DNA of 64,000 bases. Origin: Clusia tigrina (Eukaryota > Arthropoda > Insecta > Diptera > Clusiidae). Shown here in pieces: positions 1 through 11,789 of this stretch (the first letter of the stretch is position 1; the number at the start of each line of letters is the position of its first letter). The translations under genes were made by a program, and so were the position numbers. The notes under the pieces are model-generated. The model did not search any database, was not told the DNA's origin, and worked only from the letters and a program-made list of their open reading frames with translations. The stretch spans positions 129,925,810 through 129,989,809 of the forward strand of contig OV050032.1 of assembly GCA_920105625.2 (NCBI GenBank), written 5' to 3'.

Positions 1-2
1 AG

Positions 3-161
3 GAAGCAGTTTTAAGAGAGCAGAAAGAGCGTAGAGTATTAGAGCAACAGTCACTTGCGCTACAGAAAGAATCGCTCCAACAATAGTAAGAAACAACCGT
101 GGCTATAAAGCAAATGAACGAGGCCATACTCGTGTTGGCACAAAGTATCTCTAATAAATAA
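3..161 (+). pseudogene. C-terminal end of a Harbinger-associated MYB/SANT-like protein, degenerate
   Basis: Reading from base 3, one frame gives a charged, glutamine-rich helical segment (EAVLREQKERRVLEQQSLAL at its start). Two consecutive stops follow at about 87-92, then the same frame continues as IKQMNEAILVLAQSISNK to a stop at 159-161. Coiled-coil C-termini of this kind are usual in the MYB/SANT-like DNA-binding protein that PIF/Harbinger elements encode beside their transposase. The convergent transposase remnant immediately to the right supports this. The N-terminal part lies outside the window. The assignment rests on context and composition, since no SANT domain is visible here. Confidence 0.5.
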
Positions 162-230
162 TATATTTATATGAATTGTTTATTGTTTTTATTTGTGGTT
201 AAAATAAATTATTTAATAATTGCGTTGAAT

Positions 231-1436
231 TTACAATATTTCTATGTATCTTTTTCTTATTCGCTCGCCTTGAGAATGTGAATAATCGCGGGATGCAAAG
301 TGTACACCATCGTCCTGTGCCAGTTCATCCTCAGTTAGGCTTTCGCAAGTATCAAACACTACGCCGTTCATAATAAGTATATTATGACGAATGGAGGACG
401 CGTTGATAATGCTGGCCGCTTTTTTGTGGGTGTAGTGGAGTACTCGGTGCCGTGAAAGGCACCTGAAACGCGCTTTAAGTACTCCAAAGGCTCTTTCAAT
501 TGTATTACGAGCTCTGGCGAGCAATTGATTATATTTGCACTCCTTCTCACTAAATGGCTCTGCCACTGGTGTGAGTAGCCAGGGCTCCAGCGGGTAACCC
601 TGATCACCAAGCAGCCAAGTGTCTCACTGTAGAAGATGCTTGCGCAACGAAATCTGTCCCGCAGGACAGGTTGTCTAGATTCCAGAGCCGTGGCACGAAC
701 CCGGGAACTTTGGATTAATGGACGAGAATACTAGTCGGTGATCGCATATCTAGTAAAAAGAAGAACAATTATTATAAGCAGATAACTTTCACATAAAACA
801 TACCGCTTCAACATTAATGCTGTAGTATACCTTCCGGTTCATATACGAGTATAAGCACAGGGGATTGCTGGCATCGTTTCGTTTGGGTGATTGAATCGCT
901 ATATGCGTGCAATCCACTGCACCAATCCCTTTTATCCCAAACTTGGTGTAAAATCTATTTAAAAAAAAACTCAAATTAGATATGTGCATGAACTTTCCAT
1001 TGCGTATATTACCCTGTTTTAATTGCCACCTCCTCTTCATAACTAACAGGAAACCGAACTATGGTTCCATTGACTTTCACTATCGACTCTGAAATATATG
1101 CCAACGTGCGCGACACTGTTACTTGGCTCATAGCAACATGGTGGCTATTCCCTACGCACTTTTGGTATGAGCCATTCGCGAAGAAAGTAAGGGCGGGCAG
1201 GAAGCGCAATTCGAATGGTATAGATGACTTTTGTTGGTCATGAGGTTACAGCTCCTCAATAAGTTGCCGACAAGCAGCCCGAGGAAATCTGAAGGTGGCT
1301 TTGAAAATGTTCCCCTCCATGCTGAACGGGTCGCTAGCGTCCCGCAGATGCCTTAGTTGCCGGCGTCTTTCAATTTTTTTTTTTTTTTGGAAAAGAGGAG
1401 CGCAGCTAGAGCAAGACCAAATTCTTCTTCGTCCAT
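231..1436 (-). pseudogene. PIF/Harbinger transposase (HARBI1-like), inactivated
   Basis: The likely start ATG is at 1434-1436 (MDEEEFGLALAALLF). A basic segment and the motif RHLRDASDPFSMEGNIF follow. About 1100-1180 encodes FFANGSYQKCVGN, typical of the helix-turn-helix region before the nuclease. All three parts of the DDE nuclease can be found: GAVDCTH near 915, LLGDQGYPLEPWLL near 595-620, and NTIERAFGVLKARFRCL near 470-515. The length, about 400 codons, fits the family. It is broken by an in-frame TAA near 1243-1250, frame changes around 1040-1200 and in the 600-790 stretch, and a poly-A run near 1373-1389. The N-terminal start is not certain. The enzyme would cut and paste its own element with 3-bp TWA target duplications. 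Confidence 0.85.
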
Positions 1437-1619
1437 GGTTTTATATCTTCACTATCACCATTTATTTTAAATTTCATTCACTACACTCTCTTCTGTTGCA
1501 AACAATTTCTTTCAATTTTTTATTTATTTCACTGTGACCTGCTATCGAGGTAGTCACAATAAAAATCTCATATGTCACTCAAAGAGCTTTTAGTTTTCTC
1601 TGTGAATAGCTGAGTCTCT

Positions 1620-1914
1620 ACTGATACTCGGCTGACACATGTGCCTGTGTTGAGTTTTGTGACTGAGTAAGAGTAGGGGGGGTTAGTGTATATACTTTGT
1701 TCTCTAATTCTTTGAGTTATAGTCTTGTTATTTTGGTAAAGCTGGTGGAGTCGTGGAGTTTCTGAATGTTGTTGATAGTGTTGGTATATTCGTATAAGTT
1801 AATGATGTGTATGAGATTAGCGTGGCTGTTTATTATCCTTGCTGGTCTTAATTGGAATTTTAGTACTTTCTGTTGTTCGTTGGTGTCCCGTATGTCGATT
1901 AGTTGAGGGTTCAT
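1620..1914 (-). pseudogene. Envelope-gene fragment of an errantivirus-like gypsy element
   Basis: The frame at 1717-1914 contains a segment (PARIINSHANLIHIINLYEY) resembling the N-terminal ectodomain of insect errantivirus envelope proteins, where an I/N-rich HxINL motif precedes coiled-coil helices. After a stop, matching residues (LKELENKVYTL) continue to about 1650. No furin site, fusion peptide or transmembrane segment is present, so most of env is missing. It lies downstream of the integrase remnant on the same strand, as expected for gag-pol-env order. The call is moderate because only about 80 residues remain. Confidence 0.55.
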
Positions 1915-2147
1915 GAATGATAAAATAGGGATAATTAGAAGAATAATTTTTTTTCTTAAACTTTTAATTTTAATAATTATTTTCTGTGCAGTTTCTTTAT
2001 TTTAGCTTTATGAAATTTCTGATAATTGTTATTCTGTTCTTTTTCTTAGCTTTATGTTTGGGCAATCTAGGTGCCTTTATATTTCGCCTTGCTTCTTTTC
2101 GAAAGATTATCTGATTCTTGAAATTTTCTGGTTCCGAACGGTCGTTG

Positions 2148-2776
2148 TTAATTTATCGATTCGCTGTTCAGTTTCTTTTTGCATTTTTCTTTGACAAGTG
2201 GATAAAGGGTGTTTTTTAATTCGTTTAATTTTGTAAGGTATTCATGTTCGTTATTGAATGTAATTGTTTTATTGAATTTGAAAGTCCTGCCCACAAATAG
2301 TTCAAAATGAGTTAATTTAGTTGCAGAATGCATTGCGTTGTTATATGTTCTTAGAGATTCGGTAAATATTTCATCATGATATTCACTTAAGTGGTTTTCT
2401 GGTGGTTGACACTATTCTGCAAATTTATGTTAGGGTAGGCTGAAGTCTTTCTACAGGAGTGTTGCTAGTGCTCTGTTGAAAGGAAGTAATATGTAAATTG
2501 ATTTGAAACTGTTTGCAAAATTGATTTGAAATATTTGCTGTGAACTCTGATCCTGGGTCAGCAACTATTTTCCTTTGGATACCATAAAGGTTAATATAAT
2601 TTTTTTAGAGACTTTAAAATGCAAATGCTGTTTCTTCTTGGTAGTGTATATCCCACTACAAATTTTGAAAATTTGTCTATTATTGTTGAGATTTGTTGTT
2701 TATTGATACTATAAATATTTATATGCAAGATATCTAGGTGTTTTCGGGGGTTTTCTGCTTTTTGAAATATGGATTT
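2148..2776 (-). pseudogene. Gypsy integrase core and C-terminal remnant
   Basis: Translated with several frame changes, the minus strand yields recognisable integrase pieces. One resembles the core around the second catalytic aspartate (VADPGSEF-like, near 2540-2570). Another, at 2260-2333, reads NNAMHSATKLTHFELFVGR, the usual signature downstream of the catalytic glutamate in gypsy integrases. A basic tail to 2148 matches the C-terminal region. Stops and shifts occur throughout. It belongs to the same element as the reverse transcriptase immediately upstream at 2777-3802. Confidence 0.7.
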
Positions 2777-3802
2777 TCAAGGGCTCCTGTCATATTGAAT
2801 CGTTTGACATTTGTCACAAATATTTATTGTTTGTGTTGTTTTCTTTTTCATGAATGGAAAGCAGTATTCTCTTTTGAGATGAAGGAGTGTTTCATTTAGA
2901 CCACGGTGGTCATTATTTTCATGATAGTTTCTTATTAGTTTTTCTTGGTCATCAGTGTTTGCTATATCATTTAATATTTCTTTACATCGTATAAAACAGT
3001 TTGTTGGAAATACAATTTTTTTGGTACCGTCCGTAGAAATAACGTGTCCAAGGAAGTTCGTTTCTTTATGGAGAATTTCCGACTTGTCTGGTTGGATTTT
3101 AAAGTTGGTTGCCTTTAATTTATTAAACATTGTTTGGAGGCTTTCAATATGTTCTTGGAGGGATGTAGAATAGATAATTATATCATCTAAGTAGACGAGG
3201 CAAATTTTTCCTACTAGTTCTCCCAAAACGTTGTCCGTGACTCGTTGGAACGTAGATGGTGAGTTTTTGAGGCCAAAGGGCATTCTTATGTATTCGAAGT
3301 GTCCGCATTTTACGATAAATGCCATTTTTGGGATGTCTTTTGAATGCATCTCTATCTGGTGAAATCCGCTTGCCAAGTCCAGTGTCGTAAAATACACACC
3401 CAGCTTGTCAACTATTTCACTGATGTTTAGAAGGGGGCATCTATCTGATACGGTCTTTTCGTTAAGCTTCATGTAATCAATGACCATTAGCCATTTCTGT
3501 TGCCCGGTGGCGTCTAGTTTCTTTGGCACAATTCATACTGGAGCACTCCATCGGGAATAGCTTGGACGTATAATTCCTTGTTGTTGTTGAACTTCAGACT
3601 TGTGTATGTGTGGACACCGATAAGATTTTGTGTGTATAGGAATTTCATCCGACGTAACTAATCTATGCTTGATTTGGTTTGTAAAAATCAGCTGTTCGTT
3701 GTCTTTAAAAAATATGTCAATGTAAGTATTGCAAAGTATTGTTAAGCATAGTTTCTCTTCGTATTTTAGATGTTCTACTCGTAATAATTGTAATATGTCC
3801 AC
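2777..3802 (-). pseudogene. Gypsy (17.6/297-like) reverse transcriptase joined directly to the integrase zinc finger
   Basis: The frame at 3533-3802 gives the start of the RT domain (HRLVTSDEIPIHTKSYRCP, ending SRWSAPV). After one stop the 2777-3529 frame continues with [48 protein letters not shown] and the active-site box [12 protein letters not shown]. Near 3025 the protein jumps from LGHVISTDG to an HHCC-type finger (YHENNDHRG and NICDKCQ). The RNase H and tether domains of a normal pol, roughly 300 residues, are therefore missing. The order on the minus strand is gag, protease, RT, integrase, env, typical of insect errantiviruses. The copy cannot replicate by itself. Confidence 0.85.
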
Positions 3803-3999
3803 ATCTTTACAATTTTCTAATGGGTTCGTTTAAATTTTAAATGCCTCTATGAATTCCTGATTATCATAGGGTGTAGATTTATTGGCTGTTCTATGAATAA
3901 TAGCTGTTGGTTTTCTTATATATTTATAATTTCTAGGGGGATGTACGAGGCAGGTATGTGCGCTCTGTTATATTGGTGAATCGTTTATATATGTGCTTT

Positions 4000-4520
4000 T
4001 ACGTAAATGTCTCCGTTTTTGACATCTAAAGGAATTTTTACAATTGTTTTTGAGTTGGGAAGTATGAAATGCTTTCCGGATGTCAAATTTGGTTTAAATT
4101 TTATAGGTATAATGGCGTTTTTTGTTTCTATATGTTTATTAGGTAAATCTATTTTGGCTTCTAATTCAGTGAGAATATCGGGGCCGATTAACCCATCAAA
4201 ATATTTGTGGAATTCAAAGACTAAAAATCTTAATTTACCAGGTTGCTTAAATTGAAAAAAAGTTGGAAATATAGCTTCAGTGTTTAGTTCGTACCTACTA
4301 GATTGTGATTATTGTTGTGGGTTTACTTCGGAATTGATCTTTTAGGCTGATAAAAGACGACGAAGCACCTGTATCAATAAAGAATTTTAAAGGTTTGCTG
4401 AATGGGGATGATATATTTATATAGCCTAATTCGAATCCATGTTTGTTAACATCTAGGTATCCCGTCGGTTGTTAGAGGCAAAGTTGTGAAAAGTTTGGTT
4501 TTCTTCAATGTTCATGTTGT
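4000..4520 (-). pseudogene. Gypsy aspartic protease remnant
   Basis: The minus strand at about 4335-4385 encodes LKFFIDTGASSSFIS, the DTG active-site loop of a retroviral-type aspartic protease. Downstream, to about 4010, lie hydrophobic segments including FDGLIGPDI, which corresponds to the second conserved protease motif (hydrophobic-G-D-x). The reading frame is interrupted. Position between gag (right) and RT (left) on the minus strand is as expected for this element. Confidence 0.65.
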
Positions 4521-4541
4521 CCTCCTGTGTGTGTCCTGGTA

Positions 4542-5750
4542 TTAGTCCAATTTATGTTGATATCCGGCGTCTAGTAGTAGTGAAGAATTGGTTTGTTGGA
4601 AGTTGAATAGTTCCTCTCGCTTGTGTGTTGGATTCCTTGATGTACTAGTCCGCATAGTTTGATCTGTTCTGAAATATCTCTGAGTAGTGGAAGGTGTATT
4701 TGATCTTATATATTCGGAGCTCGTATACATAGGTTCAGGCTTGTTATGATAATCTAACATATTATTTCTTTTGAATGTGTTTTGGGTGAAATTTTAAGTG
4801 GAGGAGTTATTATCGTTACGAGGGCAAAAATGTTGAGTATTATAACTAATTGGTTGATTTAGGTGGTCAAGGTGTGAATACTGGGGGTTATAAGTGTTTA
4901 ATTGATTTTTGTGTTGCGGATATGTGTACCTGTTATTGTTTTATCTATTTCTGTAATAAAGTGAATAGTTGTTAGGTTTTGGTTGTCATCTGGATTGAAA
5001 TCTAGTAGGGTCTACTCTCATATAATAGATATTTTGTTCTTTAATACAAAAAGCAAATGCTTCTGGAAGTGAAAGTGGTTTTGATGCTCTTATGGTAGAA
5101 CATAAGGGTTCTCTTAGCCCGATCAAAAAACTATTTAGGCACAATTCAGAGTAGAGAACTTTTTTCCTTTCACAATTTTTTCGTCGTGCTCGTGAATCTG
5201 AATGTTATTGGACAGGGCTGATTGAATTTCTGTTATTTCGCTATAGAAATTTTAAACATTACTCAGTTTCTGACAAATATTGTGAAGGTCTCTTATAAGA
5301 GATTTTTCCGTTCGATTATCTGAATAATGGAATATAAAGTTTTGCTTCATTTCGTCCCAGTTATAAGATGTACCGTACATATCAAGGACCTCGTTAGCCT
5401 GCGAATAGCTCGCAACAAAATTTTGCCCTGTGGTGTTGCGTCACAGGTCCTAATGTGAAGAAGTATATCTTCTAAGTTGTTAATGAATTCATTCAACAGG
5501 CGTGGATTTCCTTCATAGACCGGTAGATCCTTGACACCGTCGGGAATGCCAAGTGACTCGAAGGAGTATATACTCAGACTAATGTATATGGAACTACCTG
5601 GCTCATTTGTAGGTGGTTTTGCCATATTTTCTGTTTCTAGTTGGAATAAAATATTTGCCAATTCTGAAGTTTCCGGAATGGTACTCAGACTACTACTTTT
5701 AAACAATCTTCCTAAAGCACTTGGGCAGGGTTTAAAGAGGGTATGTCTTG
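4542..5750 (-). pseudogene. Gypsy gag remnant (errantivirus-like)
   Basis: The best piece, at 5347-5706, has a hydrophobic N-terminal part and then GVKDLPVYEGNPRLLNEFINNLEDILL, a motif at the start of the capsid region in 17.6/297-type Gag. The rest, to 4542, is broken into short frames. A final piece rich in Asn, Thr, Ser and Arg (4542-4760) fits the nucleocapsid-like tail, and no CCHC zinc knuckle is visible. It opens the minus-strand gag-pol-env remnant that ends near 1620. I could not find convincing LTRs on either side. Confidence 0.65.
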
Positions 5751-5849
5751 CCTTTTTCCTGTTGTCATTTATAAATAATTTGCTAAATCAATCGATCACT
5801 TAAATAGTCACGTTTAAATTTGTGAAAGATATTTATTACGATGTTGTAG

Positions 5850-6195
5850 TGATATGCCTTTAGTACTGCACTTTATATTGATTTAAATAAAATTCACTTA
5901 ATGTATGCTTCAATTTTATGTATACTCGTATGTGTATTCAATATTTAACAATATTCTTTTCGTATATTCTCTTTCATCTTAAAAAAAAATTTTGATAAAA
6001 TTCTGAAATGATATGCCGTCAGTACTCCTTTTTCAGGATAGATATAACAGGAGTGCAATATGAGTAATTATTATTTATTATATTTTTTACTTTTTCTTTA
6101 CATAAAACCCGAATTTGTTTGCGTACTTCTGATCAAGTCCTGTACTGATGTGTCGTCAGTACTCCTTTCTCAGGGCGGACATAACAGAAGTGCAC
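5850..6195. repeat. Three degenerate direct repeats spaced about 140-158 bp apart
   Basis: Three similar segments begin near 5853, 6009 and 6147. The two better copies share GATATGCCGTCAGTACTCCT-like sequence followed by a purine/TA-rich GATATAACAGGAGTGCA-like end, and the first copy keeps only TATGCC and AGTACTGCAC. They sit just outside the gag end of the minus-strand gypsy element, so they may be the decayed tandem part of its 5' LTR or leader. That link is inference. Confidence 0.5.
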
Positions 6196-6223
6196 CAAAA
6201 GTATTTAGTATTTATATTATTTT

Positions 6224-6624
<401 letters not shown>

Positions 6625-6858
6625 AATTTAGGTTCTTGTCCTTCATCTCTGGTGGTAAATCGCAAAGTTTGACTTTTTTCTTTATAGGCCGAGGCGCAAG
6701 AATTTGGAATCCCAGGTTCCAATTTTGTGTATTAGAAGCTTTAGAAGCCAAATGTTGATAATTCTTTTATATTATCTTTTTTAATCTGGAGGGTCCCCCT
6801 TTCGGTGATGAATCGAAGATTTGAGTTTTTATTTATATGTAATTAGAGGGTCAAGACT

Positions 6859-7785
6859 TTGGAATCGCAGTTAGTTTTTATTTTGACAAATCGCACATTT
6901 AAGTTAAAGCTCAATAACAAGTACTCCCAGTCAGATAATTTATACAATGGCATTCCGCAGGGATCTCCCCTTTCAGTAGTTCTATTCGTTATCGCATTTA
7001 ATGAAATCAACAATATCGCTCTAAACTATAGACAACTATCACATATTATGTATGCTGACGATATTATAGTTTTTTCTAAATCTAACGATTTACGAGCAGT
7101 TGAGAAACATTTGTCAGACCTATTAACAGAAATCTCCAGATGGTGCGAACAATCAGGGGTTAGCATCGCGTATGAGAAATGTAAAACTTTTCATATATGT
7201 AAAAAATATTCATGTAATTTTACTAATAAACATTCGCCACATTTTAGATCAATATAGAATTAAGATCAAAATTATGTGGTTGCGAGGTTATTCGGGTATC
7301 ATTGGTAATGAAATTGTTGACAAAAGGGCATAATTAGCTACAAAACAGCCTCTACATCTCATTTATTCTACAGAAAAGAAAGATTCACTCAGAGCAATAG
7401 ATTATTATCTAAATAGATTAAGAATGGACAAATGGCGAAACATTACCCACCACTATGCCAATATGAACACAGATGGTACGAAGGCAGTGTACCTTCCGAA
7501 CAATCGTTGCGACCACTTGCAAGCTTTCACCCGCCAAATCGGACACACAAACCTCACACACATGCACTTACTAAAAGCCTCTGGAATACAATCATGTCCA
7601 TATTGCAATTCAACTCCTCTGACAGTGACTCATATTCTCGATGAATGCACACAATTTTCCGTAATAAGAATTAAGATTTTTCAAGATCAATCCCCTTAAC
7701 TTAACTTATTAAAAACAATAAAAAATGTGAATATATTAAAAATTAACAATTTCTTAATTCAATCAAACATAAAACATTTAATATA
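6859..7785 (+). pseudogene. I-element-like non-LTR retrotransposon: partial RT, RNase H end and zinc knuckle
   Basis: The frame at 6859-7257 holds reverse-transcriptase motifs: NGIPQGSPLSVVLF and the active site MYADDIIVFSK, then a cysteine-containing segment typical of the I clade. It jumps within a few bases to the end of an RNase H domain (IMWLRGYSGIIGNEIVDKRA, 7262-7330), so the RT thumb and most of RNase H are deleted. The 7424-7699 frame carries the C-terminal zinc knuckle CPYCNSTPLTVTHILDEC. A stop lies near 7329. RT N-terminus, endonuclease and ORF1 are absent, consistent with 5' truncation. RNase H plus this knuckle favours the I clade over Jockey. Confidence 0.8.
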
Positions 7786-7975
7786 ATTATCTATAACTTT
7801 AGCTTTGTTTTATTTTTAAAATTTATGTAAGTATTTTATATTTAGTAAAATAACTTATCATAATGGCTATATGTACCAGAGAGCCAAAAGCCTTGGCAGC
7901 TAGTGCTCCTTTATGATGTACTCTAATTATTTATAATTATTGTACATATAATAATAAATAAATAAATATTTTGTT
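7786..7975 (+). other. 3' UTR and TAA/TAAA-type tail of the I-like element
   Basis: An AT-rich untranslated stretch contains GAGAGCCAAAAGCCTTGGCAGC near 7880-7900 and ends in AATAATAAATAAATAAATA at about 7950-7968. I factors end in TAA-type repeats instead of a long poly-A, so this tail supports the assignment. From 7976 to about 8690 I see no gene; the few short frames there look random. Confidence 0.55.
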
Positions 7976-8689
7976 ATTTAAATATAATTGTATGAATTTT
8001 CTTTCATAATTGTATAATAAATAGATGTATGCATTCTTCAATATTTTTTTCACTATTCTTTCCCCTTCTTTATGGTTTCAATTTACTTCTTGCAAAATTT
8101 AAATTTGTCCAAATAGGGACTATTATCTTGGTTCCAGTGATAAGGAATTGATATTCTCCGGTTCTTCGCTTGTAACTTTGGGCTGTCTTGATATTCTCTC
8201 AAAGAGTTTTCCTCAATATGTTACTTAGTGAGTGATTTTTGGCAATGAAAGTGGGTGTTTGGGAAGGACGCGTGATAAATTAAGCACTTTGCTAAAAAAA
8301 ATAATCAGACTTTGCACTCAGAGCAAGAAAAACACAACTGTTCACTTTGATTACTCCAACAATTCTGATATTTATCAATTTGGTAACCTATGAACTAATT
8401 TACAATATTGCTTATTCTATACATCTGATTAATTAATTTCTGCAAATTTCTACATATACCTTATTCTAAGAAATGCATTCCGTTGTTGGCTCGTGCAGAC
8501 AATTGTTGTTGTTAGTGTTGCAGCACATCCGTTGGTTTGCTGGTATTGTTGACCTGCTTATGTTACGTTGCCCGTGGAGGTTTTGTGGGTATTTGTAGTG
8601 TTGTTGTTGTGCTTGTAGTCCGTGTAGTGCAGTAGGGGCTGTAACTCGTTCACCTATTCGCATCAATGATCAAATATTCCACAATGCTC

Positions 8690-9147
8690 TGATATAAAAC
8701 ACCTGGGAATCCATTTAGACAGACGACTTACTTGGTCTAACACATTGACTTAGAATGTGCTCAGATCAAATTGAAACTCCATACTGGCTGCTAAGTTAGC
8801 ATTACAACCTTGACTTAAAACACAAGGTACTTATTTGCACAAGTATCATTAAGCCAATATAGACATATGGGATTCAATTGTTGGGCACCGCGTGTCCGTC
8901 AAACAGAGAGAAACGCCAACGCCTCCAATCGAAAATTTTGAGAATAATCATTGTTGCTCCATGCTACTTGAGGAACTTAAACATCCTTAGTGACCTAAAT
9001 ATACCCACAGTTGAAAATGAAATAGTGAACACCTGCAAAACTTACACTCTTAAACTAGCAAAATACTCGAACTGTTTGCCGAGGAGCTTATTAGAGTGTC
9101 CCTCTACACTATGCATCAAAAGGATGGATACCTTAGACCTGATTTAG
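8690..9147 (+). pseudogene. Jockey-clade non-LTR retrotransposon, RT C-terminal fragment
   Basis: Near 8700-8745 one frame reads KHLGIHLDRRLTW, the conserved motif after the RT palm in Jockey-type elements. The 8878-9147 frame, after YGIQLLGTA-like residues, contains RLQSKILRII, APCYLRNLNI, DLNIPTVENEI and a hydrophilic C-terminus. This is the typical Jockey C-terminal sequence that recruits no RNase H. Frames shift between the two parts. Everything upstream of the palm is missing (5' truncation). From 9148 to about 9520 no gene is seen. Confidence 0.75.
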
Positions 9148-9529
9148 TAAAGTCTCATTGCTTGCTGTAAGAACACTAAATATTTGATGCAGTGGCTGAG
9201 GTTATTACTATATGTAGTCTCTAAGCTTAGATCAATACTGTTAGTTTTTTGACAAAGAAATATTCACATAGGTTGTCAGCCTACTTTTGTTACTGCTAGG
9301 AGACAAGAGGTAACATAGTCTATCCAACAATTGGTTGAACTGATCGATTTTAAACTGAAGGGTGCTGAACTCGACTCAATATCGGACATTGAATTCAAAT
9401 GTGGTGTGAGGATCTTGCACACATTACTCTCTAGGAACATAATGAAAGGCGACTGAAGTAAATTTGGGATGTATTGCAGGGAAACCTTGTAATTCCAACA
9501 AACTTGTGTAAGTAGTGAAGCATTCAGGC

Positions 9530-11320
9530 TGCGGTTGAGAAACTCAACTCAGGGCTAGACGGCAGCATTGCTGCAGCCTGTTCGTCTCGCCGTCCCATCA
9601 GCCGGATTATGGTACCCTGGTGGAACCAGGTACTTCATGAGTTGAGGAAGGATGCGGTAAAACTACTAAGCAAGTCTATCAGGACAAATATTAAAGAGAA
9701 CTAGGACCGATATAGATTATCGCAGAAAAAGTTTAAGAAGGAAATTCGGCCTTCGAAGGTAACTTTTTTTAGAGACTTTTGCAGCAATATCGAATAACTG
9801 GGTGACACGGCTATGGTAGTTAAAATCCTTCAGAAGAATGCTCTATAGATTCGGGGACGCTTAGGAAACCTGATTGTACTTTTATTGATTAGCATAGTGA
9901 GACACAGGTCGCAGTCGCCCAGCAGCCACCAAATGTTGAGTATGACCTGAATATGGCAACTACTTCGCGGCGCGACTGGTTTCTGGCCATGACTGTGGCG
10001 AATGAAGATGCTATTAGATATGCAATTGTATTTTTGTACAACTTCCAATTGCCTGTCCAGGATGGCAGAGTATAAAGTTGCTGATTTTTTCATTGAAGAG
10101 AATTTTCACTTCATATTTAGCGCTTGCCTATAATTCACGTTTCTTGAGGTTTGTCAGGGTTTCATTTACCCCAAAAGTGGGAAAGGATGAGTATGCTAAT
10201 CCTAGGAACTACATATTTATTAGTATGATGTCTTTTCGGTTAAAAAGTCTGGAACGAATAGTTGAGATTCGCGTGGGTACATTGTCACTTAAGGAAAACC
10301 TCTACCCCCATTTCAATATACTTATCAGACCGTAAAATCTTGCGAGAAGGTTTTGTTCAGCCAACACTCAAAGGGAGTAACTATTCAGTTAACAGCGAGG
10401 TAAAATATCTTAGGGTGAATCTTCCAACCCAAGATGTTTTTATTCAAGGAGATGCCCTAAAGACCTTCTGTAAATTAAAGCGCAATGGGCAGAAGGTGGG
10501 TGCCAGCTAAAATCTTGAAGAAATTGTTATGAATTATGAAATGAATATTGCTATATTTTCTATGCCCATTGATTCAATTCCTGCATATCCTATTTCAGAA
10601 AGACGGTAATCCTATTTCAGAAAGACGGTACTGCATGAAAATTCGAGAGGCTCACGTTCTTTCAGGTCAACGGATTTTCGTGGAACTCAACGGTGTCCAG
10701 CTCCATTACACCCTCATTCGTAACGCTTCTGTGTTTCTGGCAGATGTTTATACGATCCTAACGACGATGGATGGTCGAAGGCGATGGTGTGACAGAATTA
10801 TTTGTGTCTGCAGTAGTTAGGCTGCGCTGAAAGCCTTACTCAGATCCCTTGTCACTTCCAAGTTAGTGCTGTTGTATAAATCTAAATTAAATTATGTTGG
10901 AAAGCATAATAGTCTGTTGCTAAGATAGGTTCCCGGACACATGGGCATTAAGGTGAATGAAGTCGCTATTGAACTTGCGAATAATAGTTCTAAGACCAGA
11001 ATAATAGTTCTAAGACCTGTTCTTCCTATACATTTTGTTGGCATTAGGGCCACTATTAGTGATTGTGTTGACTGTTCACAGAAATAATATTGCATGCGGG
11101 GTCGTAAGTGACAGCAGATTGGGAAATGTTATACTACCTGTCATTTCCGACAGAACCTCTAGGATTCTTCTGTGCAGTGCTAGGAGAGACTGAATACTTA
11201 TGATAAGTATATGCAAATGATACGTATTGCAGACAGTTCACTTTCCCAGGCTTGTGGAGAGAAAGATGAGACGGTGGCCTATTTTTGTGCGTGTACCCCG
11301 ATTTGTTTATTTGCCACTGA
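9530..11320 (+). pseudogene. LOA-like non-LTR retrotransposon with RNase H, heavily decayed
   Basis: Scattered frames on one strand follow the order of a LOA/R1-type ORF2. Between endonuclease and RT there is PWWNQVLHELRKDAVKLLSKS (9620-9690) and KKFKKEIRPSK. RT start: FTPKVGKDEYANPRNYIFIS (near 10170-10230) and KSLERIVEIR. RT end: KGSNYSVNSEVKYLRVNL (10370-10425). RNase H pieces occur near 10660-10760, with VPGHMGIKVNEVAIELA at 10930-10985. The C-terminal zinc knuckle region includes DETVAYFCACTP (11270-11305). Stops and deletions are numerous, and the core RT motifs around YADD are missing. The second LOA-like copy at 29752-31315 helps recognise it. Confidence 0.7.
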
Positions 11321-11331
11321 CATTCGAGGTA

Positions 11332-11681
11332 GTGTGCCCCAAGACTCGCTGCGAATATACTCAAGACCTAGGCGAGTGCAAGGACTTGCTGCGAATATAC
11401 TCAAGACCTAGACGTATGCAAAAACTCGAAGTGAATATATCCAGAACTTAGATGTGAAATATTCAGAGCTTAGACGTGTGCAAGGACATGCCTTGAGGAT
11501 CCTCAAAATTCGGACGTGTGTTCAAGAACCCGCTTCAAACATTTTTATCCAAGGATTGACTCCTTGCTTTAAACTAATAAAAGCAATTGTAACAGCCAAA
11601 GACTAAAAATAAATATAACTTAGAAAACGAAACGAACCCGGACAACGCTGAGCGCACCCCGGCAAAGAAAAGTTCGTTACA
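11332..11681 (+). repeat. 5' LTR of a gypsy element, truncated at its left end
   Basis: This segment matches the 3' LTR at 14185-14870 from GTGTGCCCCAAGACTCGCTG onward and ends in TTCGTTACA right before the primer binding site. The first ~146 bp of the LTR (the part starting TGTGACGATG in the 3' copy) are absent, and only about three of the eight 40-bp repeat units remain. The left side adjoins LOA-like sequence, so this end was probably lost by deletion. A polyadenylation-like AATAAA lies at about 11607. Confidence 0.85.
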
Positions 11682-11682
11682 G

Positions 11683-11700
11683 TGGCGCCCGAGCAGGGGC
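11683..11700 (+). promoter_or_regulatory. Primer binding site, lysine tRNA type
   Basis: TGGCGCCCGAGCAGGGGC starts two bases after the LTR end. TGGCGCCC is the complement of a tRNA-Lys 3' end, the primer used by Osvaldo/Ulysses-like gypsy elements and by lentiviruses. It would prime minus-strand DNA synthesis. Confidence 0.8.
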
Positions 11701-11789
11701 TCGAAGTTAAAAAGAAAACCGAAACAGAGAAGGATCGTCGAAGAAATTCGTTCGACGAACACCGAGGACTATCGAGTGATCCTTCAACC

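Noticed and set aside
8466..8666. Gln/His-rich small frame
   Set aside because: Derived from GTTGTTGTT-type sequence, no start context or homologous motif, and isolated.
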